DNA of 64,000 bases from Sinorhizobium sp. BG8 (GTDB lineage: Bacteria; Pseudomonadota; Alphaproteobacteria; Rhizobiales; Rhizobiaceae), in the NCBI RefSeq assembly GCF_016864555.1, contig NZ_CP044011.1:1631501-1695500 (forward strand). The letters run 5' to 3'. The position numbers were made by a program, and so were the translations under genes. The number at the start of each line of letters is the position of its first letter. Within the stretch, counting starts at the first letter, position 1. Shown here in pieces: positions 17,727-28,813 of this stretch. Below the pieces are notes generated by a model. It saw only the letters and a program-made list of their open reading frames with translations, did not search any database and was not told the origin of the DNA.

Positions 17727-18086
17727 CTACCGGCGGCTCATGCTGGCCTGGGCCGTGCCATCGCCCTTCCATACCGCGTTGGCTGTATCGGCGCCGGTAA
17801 AGGTCATCGTCACGCTGTATCCCGATCCGAAGCGGATCGTCTTGCCGGACACCTTGGTGCCGCCCACCTTCTGAGCACGTCCCTGGAAGTAGTACGAGGT
17901 CACCTTGTTGTTCTTGATGGTGACTTTGCCCGACGATTTGCCGCTCCATTTGCCCGCCCAGGTTCCGTCCCAGGACGCCGCCTGAGCGGCAGGCTTTTTC
18001 GATGCCGCGAAGCTGTCGGTCGGCTGAGTGAACGCAATGAAAGACGCTGCAAATGCGATTGTCAGTATCATTTTAGCAATATGCAT
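17727..18086 (-). CDS. Small secreted protein of unknown function
   Basis: This 119-residue product has a clear signal peptide (MHIAKMILTIAFAASFIAF..., cleaved near SFA). The mature part is SKKPAAQAASWDGTWAGKWSGKSSGKVTI, then NNKVTSYYFQGR, KVSGKTIRFGSGYSVTMTF and WKGDGTAQASMSRR. Lys/Gly/Trp-rich beta-strand-like segments suggest a small beta barrel binding a ligand or lipid. ATG 18086 is chosen because AAGGGG precedes it by seven bases and the signal peptide begins there. No known family was recognised. Confidence 0.7.
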   Translation of the reverse strand: MHIAKMILTIAFAASFIAFTQPTDSFAASKKPAAQAASWDGTWAGKWSGKSSGKVTIKNNKVTSYYFQGRAQKVGGTKVSGKTIRFGSGYSVTMTFTGADTANAVWKGDGTAQASMSRR

Positions 18087-18457
18087 ACTTTGCCCCTTGT
18101 GATTGCATAACAGATAAACCGCTATCACAAGTTCACAGTCGCTTCATGGCTTAAACTGGGGTGGATTGGACAAATCCTGAAGGGGGAGGGGACTGGTTCA
18201 GCACGCGGTGGGGCATACGCCGTGATGACAGGAAGTCTAATTTCGCGTTGTGCTGCGTGGGGGGATGGAGCGCCATAACAAATGTGCGCCAACAGCGGGC
18301 GACGCACCCAGGCGGCTTCATCTGTCGAATATTCGCTCTGTCCATAGGGGAGCAGCACTCATTCGACTCGAGCTAAGTTGACGAGCCCGAGGAAAACTAC
18401 GAGGCACGACCAGAGGTGCGCGCCACTCTGCAGGTATCTGGAATTTCAAGAGAAAGT
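18087..18457. other. Intergenic region, no gene seen
   Basis: The gap between the secreted-protein gene and tRNA-Gln holds the former's promoter. It also contains only short overlapping frames without ribosome sites. No RNA motif or repeat was recognised. Confidence 0.5.
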
Positions 18458-18531
18458 TGGCTGGGGAACCTGGATTCGAACCAGGACTAACGGAGTCAGA
18501 GTCCGTGGGTCTACCGTTAACCTATTCCCCA
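18458..18531 (-). tRNA. tRNA-Gln (CTG)
   Basis: The minus strand folds as a full cloverleaf. The acceptor is TGGGGAA/TTCCCCA, and the anticodon arm ACGGA-CTCTGAC-TCCGT carries anticodon CTG. The T arm is CCTGG-TTCGAAT-CCAGG, followed by a G discriminator and an encoded CCA end. CTG reads CAG, so it charges glutamine. Confidence 0.95.
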
Positions 18532-18681
18532 ATCCTTGAAGCGAAAGAGATCGCTTGACGGGCGCGGGAACTAAGGTTTGTCGCCTCTTCTGCCCCGGTC
18601 AGGCAGAACTCGTTCCCGTTTCGTGGCGCCTTTTAGCATATTCGCGGCAGTGATCAAGGGGCATATGCAGCTTATTCAAAT

Positions 18682-20568
18682 ATGTTTTCGACGATGTCTT
18701 TTGCCCGTCACAAAAAGAATTTGGCGAAAGGGCGGAGCGCTGGTAATGTCGCGCCAACGAAAATCGAGAGAGCGCCTGCTGCAGTCTCAATGGCTTTGCG
18801 CGGCGCCGTAGGCAGTAACGTGAACGACCCCGACAGCGGCTCCAGGCCGCCCGTTTCCGGGGCGCAGGCCGTGGATGGACAGGCGAGACCGAAGCGGTCG
18901 CGCCGCCGCAAGGGCAGGCATCATGACGGACGCAATCCGTCCATGGGCACCCAGACCGCGAGCCACCCGACCGGCAAGACCGGATCGGAACAGCGCCCAC
19001 CGATGGCAGAAGGCGGTGATCCCGCCCGCAAGCGCAAACGCCGCCGGCGCGGAAAGCAGGGCGGCGAGCATGTGCGTCCGCCGGTTCCCGTCGGAGAGCA
19101 CGGCGTTTCCCAGGCCAATGGATCCCAAGGCGAAGGACGCAAGGGCCGTCGCAAGAATCGCGGCCACCGCGGCCCGCAGGCGAGGGCGCTGAAGACGGCG
19201 GAGAAGGCTCCCGCCGTATCCGTTCCCGTCTCGCGTGCCGACGATGCCAAGCCGCGCAGCGAGCGGGTTGCGGCGGAAGCCGGACCGATCGCCGCCCAGC
19301 GGCAGCCGATGCCGCAGCCGCAGTTCGAAGGCCAGAATGGTCAGTGGAACGACCAGCCGCTCTATGCGGCGCTCGACCTCGGCACCAACAATTGCCGGCT
19401 TCTGATCGCTCAGCCCACCCGTCCCGGCCAGTTTCGCGTCGTCGACGCCTTTTCGCGGATCGTGCGCCTCGGCGAGGGGCTGGCGGCGAGCGGGCGCCTT
19501 TCGGACGAGGCGATGGAGCGATCGATCGAGGCGCTCAGGGTCTGCGCCGCGAAGCTCCGCAACCGCAACATCCGCAGAAGCCGCCTCATCGCGACGGAGG
19601 CCTGCCGCGCGGCCGAAAACGGCGAGGCATTTCTCGAACGGGTCAAATCCGAGACGGGGCTGGATCTCGAGATCATCAACCGCGAGACCGAGGCGCGGCT
19701 TGCCGTTTCCGGCTGCTCGTCGCTCGTCGGCCGCGAGGCGAAGTCCGTCGTCCTCTTCGATATCGGCGGGGGCTCCTCCGAAATTGCCGTGATCCGCATC
19801 GGCGAGAATCGCTCGAGCCGTCTTGCCAACCACATCACCCACTGGACATCGCTGCCGGTCGGCGTCGTCACCCTGTCGGAACGTCACGGCGGCAAGCATG
19901 TGACGCCGGAAAGCTTCGCGGCCATGGTCTCGGAAGTCGAGGGGATGCTCGCGGGCTTCCATTGCCCCGATGACGCCGGTTGCATCGAGCCGGACGATTT
20001 CCATCTCATCGGCACGTCGGGCACGGTTACGACGCTTGCCGGCGTGCATCTCGATCTGCCGCGCTACGACAGGCGAAGGGTGGATGGCGTCTGGCTGTCC
20101 GACGACGAGGTGAGCGCCATGCAGGCCCGCCTGCTGTCCTGGGATTTCACGGCGCGGGCCGCCAATCCCTGCATCGGGCCGGATCGTGCCGATCTGGTGC
20201 TCGCGGGCTGCGCAATTCTGGAAGCCATCCGCAAGCGCTGGCCGTCGACACGCATGCGGGTCGCCGACAGGGGACTGAGGGAAGGGCTGCTGACGGACAT
20301 GATGGCCGATGACGGCGTCTGGCGCCGCGGTCGGCACCGTCGTCACCCCAGGGGCAACTTCCGCCATTCCGGCCCTCGGAGGGCCAGACTCCATGACAAA
20401 GCCACCGATCGGCGGAAACCGGACGGGCCGCAAGCTCGGCCAGAAGGTGAAGAAGGGCAAGCTCAAGGCGTCCTCGCGGCGCTGGATCGAGCGCCATATC
20501 AACGATCCCTACGTCCAGCGCGCCAAGCTCGAGGGCTATCGGGCACGTGCGGCCTTCAAGCTCCTTGA
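18682..20568 (+). CDS. ppx: Ppx/GppA exopolyphosphatase-type phosphatase with long basic N-terminal extension
   Basis: The catalytic part (about residues 225-560) has the ASKHA phosphate-binding motifs [16 protein letters not shown] and [16 protein letters not shown], plus [11 protein letters not shown] and [10 protein letters not shown]. Such enzymes hydrolyse polyphosphate or pppGpp. The first 200 residues are disordered and very rich in Arg, Lys, Gly and Pro. The frame runs 176 bases into rlmE. One missing base between 20320 and 20390 would instead end the gene at TGA 20394-20396, overlapping the rlmE start as ATGA. The N-terminal start (ATG 18682) has no good ribosome site and is uncertain. 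Confidence 0.8.
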   Translation: MFSTMSFARHKKNLAKGRSAGNVAPTKIERAPAAVSMALRGAVGSNVNDPDSGSRPPVSGAQAVDGQARPKRSRRRKGRHHDGRNPSMGTQTASHPTGKTGSEQRPPMAEGGDPARKRKRRRRGKQGGEHVRPPVPVGEHGVSQANGSQGEGRKGRRKNRGHRGPQARALKTAEKAPAVSVPVSRADDAKPRSERVAAEAGPIAAQRQPMPQPQFEGQNGQWNDQPLYAALDLGTNNCRLLIAQPTRPGQFRVVDAFSRIVRLGEGLAASGRLSDEAMERSIEALRVCAAKLRNRNIRRSRLIATEACRAAENGEAFLERVKSETGLDLEIINRETEARLAVSGCSSLVGREAKSVVLFDIGGGSSEIAVIRIGENRSSRLANHITHWTSLPVGVVTLSERHGGKHVTPESFAAMVSEVEGMLAGFHCPDDAGCIEPDDFHLIGTSGTVTTLAGVHLDLPRYDRRRVDGVWLSDDEVSAMQARLLSWDFTARAANPCIGPDRADLVLAGCAILEAIRKRWPSTRMRVADRGLREGLLTDMMADDGVWRRGRHRRHPRGNFRHSGPRRARLHDKATDRRKPDGPQARPEGEEGQAQGVLAALDRAPYQRSLRPARQARGLSGTCGLQAP

Positions 20569-21121
20569 AATCGACGAACGCCACCACATCCTGAACGGCG
20601 CGCGGCGCATCATCGACCTTGGTGCGGCTCCCGGAAGCTGGTCGCAGATCGCCGCCAAGGTCACCGATTCCACGGACGAGGATCCGCGGGTCGCCGCGAT
20701 CGACTTCCTCGAAATGGATCCGCTGCCCGGCGTGCGCATCCTGCAGATGGATTTCCTCGACCCCGAGGCGCCGGAAAAGCTGATCGAGGCGGTCGGCGGA
20801 ACGCCGGACCTCGTCATCTCCGACATGGCTGCGCCCACCACCGGCCACCGCCAGACGGATCACCTGCGCACCATGCACCTGTGCGAGGTCGCCGCGCATT
20901 TCGCGGTCGAAGTGCTGGGGGAAGGCGGCCATTTCCTGGCCAAGACCTTCCAGGGCGGGACCGAGCGTGACCTTCTCAACATGCTGAAGCAGAATTTCCG
21001 CCAGGTCATTCATGTGAAGCCCGGCGCCTCACGCGCCGAATCGGTCGAGATGTTCCTTCTTGCCAAGGGCTTCAAGGGCCGGAAGGCCGCGCAGGCCGCC
21101 GAGGTCGAGGAGGACGGCTGA
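20393..21121 (+). CDS. rlmE: 23S rRNA (uridine-2'-O)-methyltransferase RlmE/FtsJ
   Basis: This 242-residue enzyme methylates U2552 of 23S rRNA. Family features: a basic N terminus ([20 protein letters not shown]), [17 protein letters not shown], the K-D-K-E catalytic set starting with the lysine of [13 protein letters not shown] site [24 protein letters not shown], and [15 protein letters not shown] 20393 follows GGAGG at 20378-20382 and matches the usual rhizobial N terminus. It overlaps the ppx frame and touches the next gene (TGATG). Confidence 0.95.
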   Translation: MTKPPIGGNRTGRKLGQKVKKGKLKASSRRWIERHINDPYVQRAKLEGYRARAAFKLLEIDERHHILNGARRIIDLGAAPGSWSQIAAKVTDSTDEDPRVAAIDFLEMDPLPGVRILQMDFLDPEAPEKLIEAVGGTPDLVISDMAAPTTGHRQTDHLRTMHLCEVAAHFAVEVLGEGGHFLAKTFQGGTERDLLNMLKQNFRQVIHVKPGASRAESVEMFLLAKGFKGRKAAQAAEVEEDG

Positions 21122-21504
21122 TGCTGCTTTACGTCACCGTCGGCACCAACGACCTGGCCCGCGCGGGCGCCTTCTACGATGCGGTCCTGCCGCTCCTCGG
21201 CTATCGCCGCCAGAAGCAGGCGAAGGACGAGATCGGCTACGGTGCCGATGAGGACGTGCGCTGCCGTTTCTGGGTGGTCGAGCCGTTCAACCGGGAGCCT
21301 GCGACCTTCGGCAACGGCGTGACCATTGCCCTCGACGCACCGAGCCGCGCGGCGGTCGATGCCTTCCATGCCGCGGCACTCGCCCATGGCGCAACGGATG
21401 AGGGCGCGCCCGGCCTGCGGCCGTTCCATGCGAATTTCTATGCCGCCTTCGTGCGCGACCTCGACGGCAACAAGATTTCCGCCGTCTGCGAACGCCCGGA
21501 ATAA
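21121..21504 (+). CDS. VOC (glyoxalase/bleomycin-resistance) family protein
   Basis: This 127-residue single-domain protein has a VOC fold: LYVTVGTNDLARAGAFYDAVLPLLGY at the N terminus and FYAAFVRDLDGNKISAVC at the C terminus. The start overlaps the rlmE stop by one base, so the two are translationally coupled. VOC proteins bind a divalent metal and act as glyoxalases, dioxygenases or drug-binding proteins. The substrate here cannot be told. Confidence 0.85.
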   Translation: MLLYVTVGTNDLARAGAFYDAVLPLLGYRRQKQAKDEIGYGADEDVRCRFWVVEPFNREPATFGNGVTIALDAPSRAAVDAFHAAALAHGATDEGAPGLRPFHANFYAAFVRDLDGNKISAVCERPE

Positions 21505-21509
21505 CGCCT

Positions 21510-22922
21510 CTACTTCACCGCCGTCGACGTGTCGCTCTCGCGTGCCACCAGCCGGTGGCCGGAGACTGATGCGCCCGCATTCCTGGGCATCGAGAGGAAC
21601 GGGATGACAGCGGCGAGCGTGATCGCCGAAATGATCATGAACGCGATCTGGAAGTCCCTGAGCTCCAGCGGCGAGCCGGTCAGCGTCGTCTCGATCTCGA
21701 GGATGGCACCGGCGACCGCCACGCCCATCGCAAGGCTCATCTGCTGAAGGACGGCGCTCATCGAGGTCACCTTGCTCGCATCCCTGTCGGGAATGTCGGC
21801 GAAGGAGAGCGCGTTGACGCTGGTGAAGAAGAAGGACCGAGCGAAGCCCGCGACGAGCAGCACCAGGGCGATCAGCACGAAGGGCGTTGAAGGCGTGAAC
21901 AGGCCGTTGACGAAGGTGAGCGCCGCACCCGCGATCGCGGCGACGATCAGCGTCGAGCGGAAACCGGCGAAGGTCAGCACGCGCTTGGCGAGAAACTTGG
22001 TCGTGATCGCGCCGATGGCACCGGTGAAGGTGATGAGCCCGGATTGAAACGGCGAAAGCCCGAAGCCCACCTGCAGCATCAGCGGCATCAGGAACGGAAC
22101 CGCGCCCACGGAAATGCGAAAGAGCGTGCCACCGACGGATGCGGCCCTGAACGATCTGTTGCGAAAGAGCCGGAGGTCCAGAAGCGGTGCCGGATGACGT
22201 CTCGCGTGGCGGACATAGAGGAAGCCGCAGACGACACCGACGGCCGTCGAAACGAGTCCCACCACCGGCGGCAGTGCCGGCAGGCTCACCACGGACAGGC
22301 CGAACATCGTGCCGGAGGCGGCGATCGCGCTGAGGAGGAAGCCTTTGAAGTCCATCGGCGGCGGCGCATCGGCGCGGATTTCCGGCAGGAAGATACCGGA
22401 CAGGACATAGCCGACGATCCCGACCGGAACATTGATGAGAAAGATCCAGTGCCAGGTGAAATAGGTGGTGATGAAGCCGCCGAGCGGCGGTCCGGCGAGC
22501 GGGCCGACGAGCGCCGGGATCGTCAGCAGCGCCATGGCGGAAACAAGCTCGCTTCGCGAGGTGCTTCGCACAAGCACGAGACGGGCGACAGGCGTCATCA
22601 TCGCCCCTCCCATGCCCTGGATGAAGCGCGAGACGACGAACGCGACGAGGCTGTTCGACACGGCACAGAGTATGGAACCGATGATGAAGACGACGATTGC
22701 TGAGCGGAAGATGCGCTTGGCACCGAAGCGGTCGGCCATCCAGCCGCTGAGCGGAATGAAGATGGCAAGCGACACCATGTAGGCGGTCAGCGCCAGTTTG
22801 AGCGTGATCGGACCGACGCCGAGATCGTGTGCGATAGCCGGCAGCGACGTCGAGATGACAGTCGAATCCATCTGTTCCATGAAGAGCGCGACGGCAAGGA
22901 TCAGGGGAACGATGCGATTCAT
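21510..22922 (-). CDS. MFS drug exporter, DHA2/EmrB-QacA family
   Basis: This 470-residue inner-membrane antiporter has about 13-14 helices. DHA2 motifs seen are DSTVISTSLPAIA in helix 1, GWMADRFGAKRIF (motif A), RFIQGMGGAMMTPV (motif B) and GPLAGPPLGGFITTYFTWHWIFLINVP (motif C and following). Proteins of this type export lipophilic drugs, bile salts or phenolics using the proton gradient. It lies tail to tail with the VOC gene and diverges from the MBL-fold gene. Confidence 0.9.
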   Translation of the reverse strand: MNRIVPLILAVALFMEQMDSTVISTSLPAIAHDLGVGPITLKLALTAYMVSLAIFIPLSGWMADRFGAKRIFRSAIVVFIIGSILCAVSNSLVAFVVSRFIQGMGGAMMTPVARLVLVRSTSRSELVSAMALLTIPALVGPLAGPPLGGFITTYFTWHWIFLINVPVGIVGYVLSGIFLPEIRADAPPPMDFKGFLLSAIAASGTMFGLSVVSLPALPPVVGLVSTAVGVVCGFLYVRHARRHPAPLLDLRLFRNRSFRAASVGGTLFRISVGAVPFLMPLMLQVGFGLSPFQSGLITFTGAIGAITTKFLAKRVLTFAGFRSTLIVAAIAGAALTFVNGLFTPSTPFVLIALVLLVAGFARSFFFTSVNALSFADIPDRDASKVTSMSAVLQQMSLAMGVAVAGAILEIETTLTGSPLELRDFQIAFMIISAITLAAVIPFLSMPRNAGASVSGHRLVARESDTSTAVK

Positions 22923-23165
22923 GGGGTGGTTGCTTGCGACTGGCGTGGTTCGGTGCGGAGCGCGCTGGCGAGAGACAGGGCGACTAACCGTCCGGCTCTC
23001 CTGGATGCCGGTCTTGTGCGCCCAATGTCCGGGGATGTCAAACCTCGGGGAATTCCCGGGAGCATCACAAACCCGTGATGTTTTCGACAGTATCGTGACT
23101 TGCTACCGGTTGTCGGAGAGTCATGCTGCGCAACTTCAAAGTGGACATCAACAGGGGAGGCCAAG

Positions 23166-24161
23166 ATGGCTAAGTTCAGTGGAACGATCTCACGTCGTAC
23201 ATTGTTTTGTGCTGCGGCAGTCGGCACATTGGCGGCGCCATTCGTCATGAGGCAGGGAGCCGCGCAGGCAGCATCCGGAGTGGAAAATGCAGATATGAAG
23301 GAACCGGTCGCCACACGCAGCTTCAAGCTTGGCAGCTTTGACGTGACCGTCATCCGCGACGGTGCGCGGGCCTCGGACAAGCCCGGCGAAACGTTCGGGA
23401 CGAATCAGACCGCAGAGACGGTTGGCGCCTTGCTCACCGAGAACTTTCTTCCGGCGGATCGTTTCGTCAACAGCTTCTCGCCGACCGTCGTCGACACGGG
23501 TTCGGAATTGGTGCTGTTCGATACCGGCATGGGAGAGGGCGGCCGCGAGGCCGGCATGGGGCGCCTCGCCGAGGGCATGCAGGCGGTCGGCTACACCCCG
23601 GACCAGGTCACGGTGGTCGTGCTGACCCATATGCACGGCGATCACATCGGCGGTGTGATGGAAGGCGGCGCGCCGGCATTCAAGAATGCCCGCTATGTCA
23701 CCGGCCGAACGGAGTACGATTTCTGGGCGAGCACGGATCGCGTCGGAACGCCGGCCGAACAGGGGCACAAGGGCGTGCTGGCGAAGGTGAAGCCGCTCGC
23801 CGAGAAGATCACCTTCATCGAGGATGGCGGAGAGGTTGTGCCGGGCATTACCGGCATCAACGCGTTCGGCCACTCGCCAGGGCACATGATCTTCCGGTTG
23901 GAATCGGAGGGCAAGCCGCTGATCCTGACGGCCGATACCGCCAATCACTATGTTCTCTCGCTGCAACGGCCCGATTGGGAGGTTCGCTTCGACATGGACA
24001 AGGCCATGGCCGCGGCCACCCGCAAGCAGGTGTTCGACATGATCGCCACCGACCGGCTGGCCTTCGTCGGCTACCACATGCCGTTCCCGGCTGCGGGTTT
24101 CGTCGAGAAGGCGAGCGAAGGCTATCGGTTCGTTCCGCTGGCGTATCAGTACGACCTCTGA
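23166..24161 (+). CDS. Exported MBL-fold metallo-hydrolase
   Basis: This 331-residue protein has a Tat-like signal (SRRTLFCAAAVGTLAAPF) and a metallo-beta-lactamase domain. The zinc motif THMHGDH gives His155, His157, Asp159 and His160; later ligands are likely in FGHSPGHMIF, LTADTAN and GYHMPFPAAGF. This pattern is found in periplasmic MBL hydrolases and lactonase-like enzymes. The substrate is unknown. ATG 23166 follows GGGGAGG. A strong terminator ends the unit. Confidence 0.88.
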   Translation: MAKFSGTISRRTLFCAAAVGTLAAPFVMRQGAAQAASGVENADMKEPVATRSFKLGSFDVTVIRDGARASDKPGETFGTNQTAETVGALLTENFLPADRFVNSFSPTVVDTGSELVLFDTGMGEGGREAGMGRLAEGMQAVGYTPDQVTVVVLTHMHGDHIGGVMEGGAPAFKNARYVTGRTEYDFWASTDRVGTPAEQGHKGVLAKVKPLAEKITFIEDGGEVVPGITGINAFGHSPGHMIFRLESEGKPLILTADTANHYVLSLQRPDWEVRFDMDKAMAAATRKQVFDMIATDRLAFVGYHMPFPAAGFVEKASEGYRFVPLAYQYDL

Positions 24162-24201
24162 ACGCGACGATTTCGCAGTTCTTTCGCGGTTCTTGTGTGA
24201 C

Positions 24202-24226
24202 CCGGGAGCGATCCCGGGTTTTAGCT
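24202..24226 (+). terminator. Intrinsic terminator after the MBL-fold gene
   Basis: An 8-bp perfect stem (ACCCGGGA / TCCCGGGT) with a four-base loop is followed by TTTT, 40 bases after the stop codon. Confidence 0.85.
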
Positions 24227-24244
24227 ATTTCCAATCGGTCATGA

Positions 24245-25849
<1,605 letters not shown>

Positions 25850-25977
25850 CGTGCCATTTCGAGCCGGCGTCCGGCCTTGCCGGATGCCGCTTGCGGCTGC
25901 TGCGTATGGTAGAGCGAGGCGACCGGACATTCTTGCGCCGGTTGCTCTTTCGAATTCGATGCTGGTATGATCAATTT

Positions 25978-26014
25978 GGCGCGGTCGTCATGGCCGCGCC
26001 TTAACTGTTTTTGG
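25978..26014 (+). terminator. Probable terminator downstream of guaB
   Basis: GGCGCGGTC pairs with GGCCGCGCC (nine pairs with one G-T) around GTCAT, then TTAACTGTTTTT. It lies 130 bases after the guaB stop and just before the MAPEG gene. Confidence 0.55.
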
Positions 26015-26020
26015 GTTCGA

Positions 26021-26449
26021 ATGATGATTTCCGTGAGCAACGAGGCCATTTTCTGGCCGATGATCGTACATGCCTTTCTGGTTCTCTTCCTCTATGGCGT
26101 GCTGATAACGCGGCGCACCAAGGCGGTGAGGAGCGGGCATGCGAAGATTTCGCAGTTCAGGGAAAACAGGCACGAGCCGGCCGCGAGCATTACCGCGCGC
26201 AATGCGGTTGCCAACCAGTTCGAGCTTCCGGTGCTCTTCTATGTCGCCACGATCCTGCTCTACATGGTGAACGCCGACAACGTGGTGACGATAGGTCTTG
26301 CCTGGATCTTCGCCCTCTCGCGCTACGTCCATGCCTTCATCCACCTGACGAACAACCGCTTGCGCTATCGCCGGCCGGCCTTCTTCGTCGGCTACGGCGC
26401 CGTCGTCCTGATGTGGGTATGGCTCGCGGTCTGGGTTGCCATGAGCTGA
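26021..26449 (+). CDS. MAPEG family membrane protein
   Basis: This 142-residue protein has four predicted helices. It has a MAPEG pattern: a first helix around NEAIFWPMIVHAFLVLFLYG, basic loop RTKAVRSGHAKI, the conserved ARNAVANQFELPVLFYVAT, and SRYVHAFIHLTNNRLRYR. Related proteins are glutathione-dependent membrane enzymes or of unknown role. Two adjacent ATG codons (26021, 26024) are possible; no strong ribosome site is seen. Confidence 0.8.
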   Translation: MMISVSNEAIFWPMIVHAFLVLFLYGVLITRRTKAVRSGHAKISQFRENRHEPAASITARNAVANQFELPVLFYVATILLYMVNADNVVTIGLAWIFALSRYVHAFIHLTNNRLRYRRPAFFVGYGAVVLMWVWLAVWVAMS

Positions 26450-26614
26450 CGGCCGGGCGCCGCGCGATCTCGCGCGCAGCCATCCGCGCGTGTTTCGGCC
26501 CGTTCACATAGTTTTGTTCACCTGTGTACTCTGAACTTCTGTCCGCTGCCCTATTCTGACGGCGACAGGCGTCCGGGTTCCCCGACGACCAGCTATTCGG
26601 AACGGGAGGATGAC

Positions 26615-27490
26615 ATGGAAAAGCCGCTTATCACGCAGGCGATGATCGATGCCTACGACGAATACACCCATCTGACCCTCGACAGGCGGAGGTTCATGGA
26701 GCGCCTGACGGCGCTTGCCGGCTCCGCCGCGACCGCGGCCGCGATTGCGCCGATGCTCGCCGCAAACAGCGCGAGCGCCGAAATAATCGCGTCCGACGAT
26801 GCACGCGTGACGGCGGAAGATGTCACCTATCCCGGCGGCAGCGGCGAGATGAAGGGATATCTCGTGCGGCCGAAGGACGCTTCCGGCCCGCTCGGCGCCG
26901 TCATCGTGATCCACGAGAACCGCGGTCTCAACCCGCACATCCGAGACGTTGCCCGCCGCATGGCGCTGGAAGGTTTCGTGGCGCTTGCCCCGGATTTTCT
27001 TTCGCCGGAGGGCGGAACGCCTTCGGACGAGGACAAGGCGCGCGAGATGATCGGCAAGCTGGACCCCGCCGCAACCGTTGCGAACGCCGAGGCGAGCCTG
27101 AAATATCTTGCGACCCTTCAGGGCGTGAACGGCAATGTGGGGGCGATCGGATTTTGCTGGGGCGGCGGTCTCGTGAACCGTTTCGCCACGAAGTCTCCCG
27201 ACCTGAAGGCGGGCGTCGCCTACTATGGCGCGCAGCCGGCAGCGGCTGATGTGCCAGGCATAAAGGCTGCGCTGCTGCTTCACTATGCCGGCCTCGACGA
27301 CCGCATCAACGCCGGCATCGATGCCTACAAGAAGGCGCTCGAGGCCAGCGGCAAGACCTTCGAGGTCTTCGTCTACGACGGGGTCAACCATGCCTTCAAC
27401 AACGACACGTCGGCCGCGCGCTACGACAAGGCCGCAGCCGAACTCGCCTGGCAGCGCACCGTGGAGTTCCTGAAGAAAAATCTCGGCTGA
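26615..27490 (+). CDS. Dienelactone hydrolase family protein with Tat-like leader
   Basis: This 291-residue protein is an alpha/beta hydrolase. The catalytic triad is Cys181 (GFCWGGG), Asp228 or Asp229 (AGLDDR) and His259 (VNHAFNN), with the oxyanion-site HENRGLNPHI. A twin-arginine-like segment DRRRFMERLTALAG then an Ala-rich stretch at residues 23-55 suggests export. Members hydrolyse lactones and esters; the precise substrate is unknown. Stands alone, convergent with a LysR gene. Confidence 0.88.
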   Translation: MEKPLITQAMIDAYDEYTHLTLDRRRFMERLTALAGSAATAAAIAPMLAANSASAEIIASDDARVTAEDVTYPGGSGEMKGYLVRPKDASGPLGAVIVIHENRGLNPHIRDVARRMALEGFVALAPDFLSPEGGTPSDEDKAREMIGKLDPAATVANAEASLKYLATLQGVNGNVGAIGFCWGGGLVNRFATKSPDLKAGVAYYGAQPAAADVPGIKAALLLHYAGLDDRINAGIDAYKKALEASGKTFEVFVYDGVNHAFNNDTSAARYDKAAAELAWQRTVEFLKKNLG

Positions 27491-27582
27491 TCGATCGGCA
27501 GCGCCACTTGGCTACATTGAAAGCCGGGTCACGAGGCCTGGCCTTCTGGCTTTTTGAGTTGGGCAGCCCGTGCGCCCGCAGT

Positions 27583-28536
27583 TCACCAGCCCGGCAGGAT
27601 CTGGCCAGCCCGGGCCCGTTGGAGGCGCGGGAAGGGCTTGACTTCCGCCTCCGGCAGGTCGTCGTTCATGCCGAGCGGCGTGATGTTGTCGAGGCAGGCG
27701 GTGATGTGGTTGGTAATCGCGTTCATCAGCGAGGGCGAAAGCCCCGGACGCTTCATGATGCCGATCTGGACCGGTGCAAGGCTCGGGAAGCCATCGGCCT
27801 GTGTCAGCACCTTCATGCCCGGGCGAAGCGCGGATTCCGGCAACACAGACACGGCCATGCCCGCCAGCACTGCTGCTGCAACGACGGTCGAGGACCAGCT
27901 GGTGAACAGGACCTGGTAGTCCCGTCCGACGGAATCGAGGGCTGCGCAGGCGATCTGCCGCCACTGGCAATCCCGGCGGCCGACCGCGAGCGGCACCGGC
28001 GCGTTCTCGGGAAGCGGATGATTGGCGGATGCCACCCAACAGAGCGGCTCGGTTCTCACCACGTCCGACTGCCGCTGGCGCGGATTGTGCGTTACCAGCG
28101 CGATGTCGAGTTCGCCCTTGCTCATTTTCTCACCGAGATCCACCGAAGGCTCGCAGACGATATAGAGCTCCACGTTCGGATGGGTCTTGGCGAACCGCAT
28201 GATGATTTCCGGCATGTAGCGATCGGCATAGTCGTCTGGTGTGCCGATACGGAGCGTGCCTTCGAGTCGATTGTCGTCGAAGGCCGCAATCGCCTCGTTG
28301 TTCAATCGGATCATGCGTCGCGCGAAGTTGAGCAGGCGGTCGCCCTCGGTGGTCAGGCGGTTGCCGCGGCCATCCTTCATGAAGAGCTGCTTGCCGATTC
28401 TCTCCTCGAGGCGGCGCATCTGCATCGAGACCGCGGATTGCGTCTTGAACACGCGGTCCGCAGCTTTTGTGAAGCTGCCTGTATCTGCGATTGCAACGAA
28501 GGTCTGCAGCTGGTCGATGTCTAGGGGAGCGGACAT
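27583..28536 (-). CDS. LysR-type transcriptional regulator
   Basis: This 317-residue protein has an N-terminal winged helix (DIDQLQTFVAIADTGSFTKAADRVFKTQSAVSMQMRRLEE) and a periplasmic-binding-protein-like effector domain (from about residue 90). The chosen start MSAPLDIDQ at 28536 follows a weak GGATGG; ATG 28545 is also possible. It is divergent from a DUF1127 gene 280 bases away. Two TGATCAAT copies lie in its promoter region. Effector unknown. Confidence 0.85.
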   Translation of the reverse strand: MSAPLDIDQLQTFVAIADTGSFTKAADRVFKTQSAVSMQMRRLEERIGKQLFMKDGRGNRLTTEGDRLLNFARRMIRLNNEAIAAFDDNRLEGTLRIGTPDDYADRYMPEIIMRFAKTHPNVELYIVCEPSVDLGEKMSKGELDIALVTHNPRQRQSDVVRTEPLCWVASANHPLPENAPVPLAVGRRDCQWRQIACAALDSVGRDYQVLFTSWSSTVVAAAVLAGMAVSVLPESALRPGMKVLTQADGFPSLAPVQIGIMKRPGLSPSLMNAITNHITACLDNITPLGMNDDLPEAEVKPFPRLQRARAGQILPGW

Positions 28537-28558
28537 GAGCACCATCCATAAGCTTGCT

Positions 28559-28597
28559 TGATCAATACTATTAAAAACATTCGTTGGACTGATCAAT
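28559..28597. repeat. Direct repeat TGATCAAT between LysR and DUF1127 genes
   Basis: TGATCAAT occurs at 28559-28566 and 28590-28597, 31 bases apart (three helical turns) in an A+T-rich stretch upstream of the lysR start. The spacing would place both on the same DNA face. It may be the LysR autoregulatory site. Confidence 0.35.
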
Positions 28598-28813
28598 GAG
28601 ATTCTGCGAAAAAACACCTGCAACGCGATGAGCCATCCGCCGGCTCCAGCGCGTAGCCCCAGACCCTTCCCGCTAGGGCCTCCCGGCGGGAAGGGGTTCT
28701 TTCAGGAGTGCAAATTTCACCGCCGTGGGCATGGCGTCCACGGGGAACGATCATTGGCGCCGTTCAACACCATCGGATCTGATGGACTACGGAGCCGGAA
28801 AGGAGAAAGTGCC

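Noticed and set aside
18787..20502. 571-codon minus-strand frame across ppx
   Set aside because: Shadow of the high-G+C ppx gene; no family motifs.
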